From JACDAV01 sp036556145 (GTDB lineage: Bacteria; Chloroflexota; Limnocylindria; Limnocylindrales; CSP1-4), in assembly GCA_036556145.1 (NCBI GenBank), contig DATBKB010000063.1:1-29971 (forward strand): a stretch of DNA of 29,971 bases, read 5' to 3'. This document shows, one piece after another, positions 25,087 to 29,971 of this stretch. The translations under genes were made by a program, and so were the position numbers. Each line of letters begins with the position of its first letter. The stretch's first letter is position 1. The notes under the pieces are model-generated. The model did no database searches. It was not told the DNA's origin and saw only the letters and a list, made by a program, of their open reading frames with translations.

Positions 25087-25290
25087 ATGCCGAGAAGGAT
25101 TACCGGGCGGCCTTATCCGGCGCTTGGCCGCCTATTGCCGCTCGTGTATCCGTAGCGTGCATCCCGCGGCCACGGCGTGCCTCGTTCCGTGTCGTCGGAT
25201 GCTTCCTGAGCATCGCCGCGCCAACGACGTGAGGAGACGGCTCTTCGATGCGGCCCGATAAGCCTTCTGTGCATACCGCGCCAGCGATCG

Positions 25291-25350
25291 GCGGGGGACG
25301 TAGCGGCGGGGGACGTAGCGGCGGCGGATGTAGCGGCGGGGGACGAAGCA
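25291..25350. repeat. Four tandem copies of a 15-bp unit
   Basis: GCGGGGGACGTAGCG occurs at 25291-25305 and again, identical, at 25306-25320. It is followed by GCGGCGGATGTAGCG (25321-25335) and GCGGGGGACGAAGCA (25336-25350), then a decayed part-copy, CGGGGACGTCGCG. No spacer is present, so it is not a CRISPR array. Confidence 0.9.
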
Positions 25351-25384
25351 GCCCGGGGACGTCGCGAGTCCCCACCGGGAATCG

Positions 25385-25415
25385 AACGGGCGGGCCCGCG
25401 CGGGGCCCGCCCGTT
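25385..25415 (-). terminator. Long GC-rich hairpin, probable glnA transcription end
   Basis: Perfect 13-bp stem AACGGGCGGGCCC / GGGCCCGCCCGTT with a 5-nt GCGCG loop, starting 20 bp beyond the glnA stop. There is no T-run beyond GTTCGATT on the minus strand, so termination efficiency is uncertain. Confidence 0.55.
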
Positions 25416-25435
25416 CGGTGTGGCGCAGTGAGCGG

Positions 25436-26836
25436 CTAGAACTGCTCCAGGTAGCGCTCGACCTCCCAGTCGGAGACCTGCGTTCGGTACTCGTCCCACT
25501 CGGCGCGCTTGGCCTCGATGAAGTGCGACAGGACGTGGTCGCCGAGCGCCTCGGTGATGACCGCATCCTTCTCGAGCTCCTCGATGGCCTCGCCCAGCGT
25601 GCCCGGCAGCTCGCGGATGCCGCGGGCCGCGATCGTCGCGGCGTCCATCTCGAAGAGCGACTCCTCGACCGGCTCGCCGAGCTCGAGGCCGCGCTCGACG
25701 CCGTCGAGACCGGCCGCGATCATCGCCGCGAACGCGAGGTACGTGTTCGACGACGGATCCGGGCAGCGGACCTCGACCCGCGTCCCCTCGATCGACTTGC
25801 CGGGCGAGACCTTCGGCACGCGGATGAGGGCCGACCGGTTCGTCCGGCCCCAGGTGAGGTACGTCGGCGCCTCGTAGCCCGGGACGAGCCGCTTGTACGA
25901 GTTCACGAGCGGCGCGAGGACGGCGATCATCCCGCGGGCGTGGGCCAGGATCCCCGCCATGTACGACCGCGCGACGTCCGACAGCCCGTACGGGTTCGTC
26001 GGATCGGCGAACGCGTTCCGCTCCTCGGCGATCGAGAAGAGGCTCTGGTGAGTGTGCATCCCGGAGCCGTTGATCCCGTGGATGGGCTTCGGCATGAACG
26101 TCGCGTAGAGCCCGTGCTGCTGGGCGATCGCCTTGAGCGCGAACTTGAAGGTGATCGCGTTGTCCGCGGTCCGCAGCGCGTCGGAGTATTCGAAGTCGAT
26201 CTCGTGCTGGCCGACCGCGACCTCGTGGTGGGCCGCCTCGACCTTGATGCCGAAGCCCTCGAGGGCGTCGACCATGTCCTGGCGGATCTCCTGCGCGAGG
26301 TCGGTCGAGAAGTCGAAGTAGCCGGCCTGGTCGTGGGGCAGCGGCTCGATGCCGCCGTCCGCGCCGCGGCGGAACAGGAAGAACTCGAGCTCGGGCCCGG
26401 TGTTGACGATGTAGCCGAGCTTCCTGGCTCGCTCGACCTGCCGGCGCAGCACGAAGCGCGGGTCGCCGACGAATGGGTCACCGGCCGGGGTGAAGACGTC
26501 GCAGATGATCCGCGCCGTTCCGCGCGGCCCGGACCCCGGCTGCCAGGGGATCTCGGAGAAGGTCGCCATGTCCGGCATGAGGTACTGGTCGCTCTCGGCG
26601 ATCCGGGTGAAGCCCTCGATCGACGAGCCGTCGAACCAGGTCCCGTGTCGCACCGAGCCCTCGAGCTGGTGGATCGGGATCGTCACCGCCTTGACGTGGC
26701 CGATGATGTCCGTGAACTGGAGCTGGATGAACCGGATCCCGGCCTTCTTCGCGCCTTCGATCTTCTCGATCCCGGCGACCTTCTCGCTGGCCGAGCCCTT
26801 GCCGTTGCTCGTGACCTTCTCCTTCGTGACCACCAT
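25436..26836 (-). CDS. glnA: Glutamine synthetase, type I (alpha-like, no adenylylation tyrosine)
   Basis: A 466-residue GlnA, including an N-terminal extension of about 22 residues. Beta-grasp part: IRFIQLQFTDIIGHVKAVTIP (34-54) and WFDGSSIEGFTRIAESDQYL (67-86). Catalytic part: NTGPELEFFLF with metal-binding Glu, HHEVAVGQHEIDF, KPIHGINGSGMHTHQSL, and GRTNRSALIRVP. The enzyme makes glutamine from glutamate, ammonium and ATP as a dodecamer. At the position of the adenylylated Tyr in GSI-beta (NLYDLPPE) the protein reads SLFEMDAATI, so covalent control by GlnE is not expected and feedback control of the alpha type is likelier. ATG 26836 was chosen because GGGAGG lies 8 nt upstream; ATG 26893 would add 19 residues. 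Confidence 0.97.
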   Translation of the reverse strand: MVVTKEKVTSNGKGSASEKVAGIEKIEGAKKAGIRFIQLQFTDIIGHVKAVTIPIHQLEGSVRHGTWFDGSSIEGFTRIAESDQYLMPDMATFSEIPWQPGSGPRGTARIICDVFTPAGDPFVGDPRFVLRRQVERARKLGYIVNTGPELEFFLFRRGADGGIEPLPHDQAGYFDFSTDLAQEIRQDMVDALEGFGIKVEAAHHEVAVGQHEIDFEYSDALRTADNAITFKFALKAIAQQHGLYATFMPKPIHGINGSGMHTHQSLFSIAEERNAFADPTNPYGLSDVARSYMAGILAHARGMIAVLAPLVNSYKRLVPGYEAPTYLTWGRTNRSALIRVPKVSPGKSIEGTRVEVRCPDPSSNTYLAFAAMIAAGLDGVERGLELGEPVEESLFEMDAATIAARGIRELPGTLGEAIEELEKDAVITEALGDHVLSHFIEAKRAEWDEYRTQVSDWEVERYLEQF

Positions 26837-26916
26837 CGATGGCGCCTCCCTGTGCGTGACGGACTCGTCTTGTGCGTTCCGCACGAAGAACAACCCGACC
26901 GAGCCGGTTGCCCGGC

Positions 26917-26922
26917 AGCATA
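26917..26922 (-). promoter_or_regulatory. Candidate -10 element (TATGCT) for glnA
   Basis: On the minus strand TATGCT lies 80 nt before the glnA ATG, in the 123-nt gap after the PucR-type gene. It would give a leader of about 74 nt ending with the GGGAGG site. No good -35. Confidence 0.35.
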
Positions 26923-26959
26923 GCAGCCGGCCTCAGCCCCAGCGGGGGCATGAGAGCCC

Positions 26960-28444
26960 TTATCTTTGGTCAGTTGGCACAAGTTCGAGCGCCAACGCGA
27001 GCGGCAGCCGCAGCTCCGGATCGGTCAGCCGCCAGCCGGTGAGTGCCTCGATGCGCCGGACCCGGTAGGCGACGGTGTTGCGGTGGACGCCAAGGGCGGC
27101 CGCGGCCTCGGCCAGCCCGGGCTGCTCGAGGACGGCCCGGAGCGTCTCCAGGTGCTCGCGGCGGATGTCCGGCCGGCCGGCGAGGAGCGGCTCGAGGAGC
27201 GTCCGCGCGTGGCGGGGCCCATCGGGCAGGGCCTGGACGCCCCGCAAGAGCCGGTAGGCGGCCAATCGGTCCGCGCGCGCCACCCCCGGCGGGGAGTCGA
27301 GCGCCTCGGCAGCCTCGAGCGTCGCCCGGGCCTCGGCCTCGGCGGCCGGTCGGCCGGCTCGATCCGCGAAGGGCCGCGAGACGGCGACGCCGCGCCCGAG
27401 CCGGCCGGCCACCCGGGCCGCCAGGAGCAGGCCGCCCGGGTCCGCGTCGTCCGCGGCGAGGACCGCCCGGAGCTCGAGGCTCTCCGCGTCGCCCCGCAGC
27501 GCGAGGCGGCGTGCCGGCGCCAGCAGGCGCAGCTCGCGGCGGGTGCGCTCCCGCGCCTCCACGGAGTCGTCGCCGCCCGTTCGCTGGCGCGCGAGCAGCA
27601 CGACCCACGGCGGCCCGTCGACCGGCAGGGCCTCCGTGCGCCTCGACGCGTCGCGCGCGCGGAGCACCGCGTCCTGGCGCGCGACCTCGAGCGCGACCAG
27701 CCCGGCGATCCGGTCGAGGACCGCTCGCTCGAGCTCCGATGGCGGCCGGTCGCCGAGGAGCGCGAGGCTGCCGGTCGAATCGGCGCCGCCCGGCAGCGGC
27801 ACGCGCAACGACGCCGTGCCCGGCTTCTTGTGATACCGGGCGACCGCGGCGGCGGCGTCCGGGTGGTCCGACGGCGCGTGGATCGCGACCGGGCCGCCGC
27901 GCGGGTCCTCGAGGGCGACCGCCCGACCGAGGAAGCCGGCGACCGCGCCGACGAGCCCGTCGAGGTCGCCGCCGGCGAGGGCGATCGCCTCGAGCCGACC
28001 TTCGAGCACCGCGGCGCGATGGTCGAGCTCGGCTCGCTCGTTGACGAGGAAGCCGATGATCGAGCGCTCGAGCTGGGCCGCGTCCTCGCCGGCCGTCCGC
28101 AGCGCCGGTGGGCCGGCTCGAGCCAGCGCCACGTCGAGTGCGTCGAGCGCCTCGCGAGCTGCCGGACCGGACGGGTCGTCCGCCGCGGCGTCGAGGAGGA
28201 CGAGCCCCGCGACGCCGGCCCGGCGGCAGGCACCGACCAGCGCGTCGAGCTCTGCCGGCCCGGAGGCGACGACCTGCAACGCGGTCCCCGGCACGATCGC
28301 CAGGTCGCCGCGCTCCAGCGCGTCGAACGCCGGGACCCGCGCCTTCAGGACCCGCACCCAGCCGATCTCGGGACCGGGCTCCGGCGGGCCGAGCCGGCGG
28401 GCGCCCGGCAGCAGCGCCGCTCGCAGCTCGTCGAGTGTGGCCAT
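26960..28444 (-). CDS. PucR-family transcriptional regulator
   Basis: A 494-residue regulator. The N-terminal approximately 120 residues resemble the PucR leader domain (VRVLKARVPAFDALERGDLAIVPG, then a Rossmann-like AGVAGLVLLDAA). A central GAF/GGDEF-like portion follows, rich in Ala, Arg and Leu. The C-terminal HTH (about 430-475), AEAAAALGVHRNTVAYRVRRIEALTG, is the HTH_30 type that defines PucR/CdaR proteins. Family members activate purine, sugar-acid or nitrogen catabolic genes. Because the gene lies directly upstream of glnA on the same strand, nitrogen control is a reasonable guess from context, not shown by sequence. ATG 28444 is 10 nt after the ResB stop. Confidence 0.88.
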   Translation of the reverse strand: MATLDELRAALLPGARRLGPPEPGPEIGWVRVLKARVPAFDALERGDLAIVPGTALQVVASGPAELDALVGACRRAGVAGLVLLDAAADDPSGPAAREALDALDVALARAGPPALRTAGEDAAQLERSIIGFLVNERAELDHRAAVLEGRLEAIALAGGDLDGLVGAVAGFLGRAVALEDPRGGPVAIHAPSDHPDAAAAVARYHKKPGTASLRVPLPGGADSTGSLALLGDRPPSELERAVLDRIAGLVALEVARQDAVLRARDASRRTEALPVDGPPWVVLLARQRTGGDDSVEARERTRRELRLLAPARRLALRGDAESLELRAVLAADDADPGGLLLAARVAGRLGRGVAVSRPFADRAGRPAAEAEARATLEAAEALDSPPGVARADRLAAYRLLRGVQALPDGPRHARTLLEPLLAGRPDIRREHLETLRAVLEQPGLAEAAAALGVHRNTVAYRVRRIEALTGWRLTDPELRLPLALALELVPTDQR

Positions 28445-28454
28445 CGACCCGGGC

Positions 28455-29804
28455 TCAGGCTGGCCGGCGGGCGGCGACGAGGTCGTCGAGCAGTCGGCCG
28501 AACTCGCGGTCGAAGTCGACGTAGCGATCGGAGCGGCCGACGAGCGACAGCTCGCCATCGGCCGCGACCCGGGCCCAGACGCGGCGCCGGGGGAGATAGA
28601 ACGTGATCGCCAGGCCGGTGATGAGCAGCGAGAAGGCCAGCCACACGAGGCCCTGGCCCGGGTCGTGCTTCGCGATGAGCAGCGTGAAGTCGGTGAAGCG
28701 CCGGACCTCGACGCTGAAGTCGATGTTCGCGAGCGTGTGCCGCTCGCCGGCCTGGATCGCCATGTCGCCGGCGCGGTCGATGTTCGGGTCGTCGATCGTC
28801 GAACCCGGCCGGACGCGGTACGGGATGACGACGAGCGTGCCGATTCCGTCAGCATCGCGGAGAAGGAGCATCTCGAGCCCGAGGTCGCGACCGGGAACGG
28901 GCATCGTCCCGTACGGGAAGCCGCCGGCGCTGTCGGTGAGCGGCACGGGCCCCGACCACAGGACGCGGTCGTCGCTGTCGCGGATGACGACGTCGGGCGC
29001 GGGGCCGAAGCCGTTCTGGTGGAACGTGTAGCCGGCGACCGACAGCGGATCGTTGACCCGGATGACTTTGTGGGCGATCTCCTGGCCGTCACGGTAGACG
29101 ACCAGCTCGCTCGTGAAGTCGGTCGCCTCGCCGTTCTCGATCCCGGGCGCCTCGAAGCCGAGGTTGCGGACCAGCAGCAGCCCGGGCGTGCCGATCGGCT
29201 GGACCGTCAGCGCCTCCCCTTCGGCGACCACGAGCGGCTGCTCGTCACCGAGCTTCCACGTCACTCCGGCGGCGACGAGGAACAGGATCAGGCCGCTGTG
29301 GGTGAGGAGCGTCGCCATCTTCGTCCAGCGATTCCGATCGCCGTAGAGGTACTGCGCGCCGTCCGTTGCCGCCTCGCGGACGCGGAAGCGGTGACGGCGG
29401 AGCACCTCGCGCACGCCGTGGGCCGACGGGGCGCCGGCCGCCGCCACGCGCGCGCGATCGGGCAGGCGTGGATCGAAGAACGGGTCGGGCTGGACGACCC
29501 TGATCGCGGCAGACTGGCGCCACAGCCGGGGCGTCCGGTCGAGCGTGCAGATGACGATCGAGAAGACGAGCACGAGAAGCCCGGCGCTGAACCACGTCGA
29601 CTTGAAGACCTGGAAGACCTGGAGCCGCTCGAGGACGTCGACGACGCCGGTCCCGAAGGCCGGGTCGTACCGCGCATGGATCTCGGCCATCTCGGCGCGG
29701 TAGGCGTTGAGCGACCGGAACGCGAAGTCGGGCAGCTGCCGGACGGTCATGCCGATCGTCGCGCCGAGGGCGAGCAGGATGATCTGGAGGACGGCGAAGT
29801 TCAC
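28455..29804 (-). CDS. resB: ResB-family cytochrome c biogenesis protein (start uncertain; may extend upstream)
   Basis: At least 449 residues with the ResB/Ccs1 plan: a helix at about 4-21 (AVLQIILLALGATIGMTV), one at about 71-88 (WFSAGLLVLVFSIVICTL), one with a conserved His at about 164-182 (LLTHSGLILFLVAAGVTW), a large extracytoplasmic domain including YTFHQNGFGPAP, and a last helix (WLAFSLLITGLAITFYL). The family works with CcsA to deliver haem to apocytochrome c. The only canonical start is GTG 29804. However, the codons before it read SGIWGLFTS, which matches the conserved pre-helix segment of ResB proteins, and the frame is open to the window edge without ATG, GTG or TTG. The true start is probably upstream and may be non-canonical (an ATC at 29891 is one possibility). 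Confidence 0.88.
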   Translation of the reverse strand: MNFAVLQIILLALGATIGMTVRQLPDFAFRSLNAYRAEMAEIHARYDPAFGTGVVDVLERLQVFQVFKSTWFSAGLLVLVFSIVICTLDRTPRLWRQSAAIRVVQPDPFFDPRLPDRARVAAAGAPSAHGVREVLRRHRFRVREAATDGAQYLYGDRNRWTKMATLLTHSGLILFLVAAGVTWKLGDEQPLVVAEGEALTVQPIGTPGLLLVRNLGFEAPGIENGEATDFTSELVVYRDGQEIAHKVIRVNDPLSVAGYTFHQNGFGPAPDVVIRDSDDRVLWSGPVPLTDSAGGFPYGTMPVPGRDLGLEMLLLRDADGIGTLVVIPYRVRPGSTIDDPNIDRAGDMAIQAGERHTLANIDFSVEVRRFTDFTLLIAKHDPGQGLVWLAFSLLITGLAITFYLPRRRVWARVAADGELSLVGRSDRYVDFDREFGRLLDDLVAARRPA

Positions 29805-29919
29805 CGACGTGAAGAGGCCCCAGATGCCCGACCCGAGCCGGCTGAGCGGGTCGGGCCGGGCGGCCCCGACGGCGGGGCGGCCGGCGGCGATGGTCGCGAG
29901 GGCGAGGCTCCCGGGCGCC

Positions 29920-29971
29920 CTAGCTGCGCGGCCCGGCCGAGGCCGCGGCGGGGGACGGGGTCGCCGGCAGC
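29920..29971 (-). CDS. C-terminal tail of an upstream minus-strand gene (partial)
   Basis: A frame entering from the right edge reads LPATPSPAAASAGPRS and stops with TAG at 29920-29922. A Pro/Ala-rich tail is plausible for a membrane or secreted protein; ResB genes often follow ccdA or a thioredoxin-like resA gene. With only 17 codons visible, the identity cannot be judged and the frame itself may be chance. Confidence 0.3.
   Translation of the reverse strand, partial: LPATPSPAAASAGPRS

Larger units (their letters stand above)
25087..25435. other. 349-bp intergenic region without a supported gene
   Basis: It holds the promoter side of the XRE gene (GGTAATCCTTCTCGG on the minus strand), a 15-bp tandem repeat at 25291-25350 and a long hairpin at 25385-25415. 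Frames stay open through the repeat only because the unit length is a multiple of three, giving RPPPL, SPAAT or GGGRS repeats. None has a convincing start, so I treat the region as non-coding. Confidence 0.7.

Noticed and set aside
25291..25350. CRISPR array
   Set aside because: Units are 15 bp and directly abutting without spacers, and there are no cas genes.
25100..25375. Small Pro-rich protein with RPPPL repeats on the minus strand
   Set aside because: Open in all frames because of the 15-bp repeat; no ribosome-binding site and no recognisable domain outside the repeat.
25375..25402. Possible tRNA or tmRNA fragment (GTTCGATTCCC on the minus strand)
   Set aside because: The T-loop-like string is not flanked by a pairing T stem (GCCCG versus CCCGG), and there is no anticodon or acceptor stem; it is part of the flank of the glnA hairpin.
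26966..28606. A 546-codon plus-strand open frame
   Set aside because: Antisense to the PucR-type gene, whose C-terminal HTH is clearly real; no recognisable motif on the plus strand.

Overview
This is about 30 kb of very GC-rich bacterial chromosome with short intergenic gaps, many start/stop overlaps and no insertion sequence, phage gene or CRISPR array. The gene content fits Chloroflexota, perhaps the uncultured Limnocylindria/Ellin6529 branch: an F420-type PPOX-fold oxidoreductase, DUF2277, an alpha-type glutamine synthetase, an ATPase-less sugar ABC importer, ResB and a B12-dependent methionine synthase. That placement is an inference; Actinobacteriota is the main alternative.

Layout. 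1-2315: the N-terminal part of fdhD with an overlapping lipoprotein gene, divergent from a PPOX-fold protein and an alpha/beta hydrolase. 2312-6241: a fold-type III PLP decarboxylase and DUF2277 on the minus strand, divergent from a tightly overlapping tryptophanase - ZIP transporter - short DUF985 cupin operon. 6238-8238: an Ala-rich coiled-coil protein and an RlpA-like secreted protein (minus), then an AlkA-type DNA glycosylase (plus). 8239-13115: a structured leader, full-length metH, and a secreted papain/C39-like protein. 13128-19551: a carbohydrate locus with a GH4 glycosidase divergent from a GntR regulator, a sugar-binding lipoprotein, two permeases and a polysaccharide deacetylase; a 20-bp palindrome overlaps a recognisable promoter in front of the regulator. 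19606-20722: an atypical SDR, then a cold-shock protein with a clear intrinsic terminator. 20915-22987: a choline-dehydrogenase-like GMC oxidoreductase, a small decayed gene and tRNA-Pro(CGG). 23051-25435: an MFS transporter behind an XRE-type regulator, then a 349-bp non-coding stretch with a 15-bp tandem repeat and a 13-bp-stem hairpin. 25436-29971: glnA, a PucR-type regulator, ResB and the tail of one more gene, all on the minus strand.

Functional themes are amino-acid and one-carbon metabolism (tryptophanase, decarboxylase, MetH, GlnA, choline/betaine oxidation), sugar import and hydrolysis, and cytochrome c and formate dehydrogenase maturation. I did not find a clearly new multi-gene system. 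The most unusual signals concern translation start. Two genes (decarboxylase and deacetylase) have no canonical start codon in the plausible region, but each has an in-frame ATA exactly 7 nt after a GGAG. Many operon-first genes carry a TAnnnT or CAnnnT hexamer 6-9 nt before the start codon and no Shine-Dalgarno sequence, which suggests leaderless transcription.
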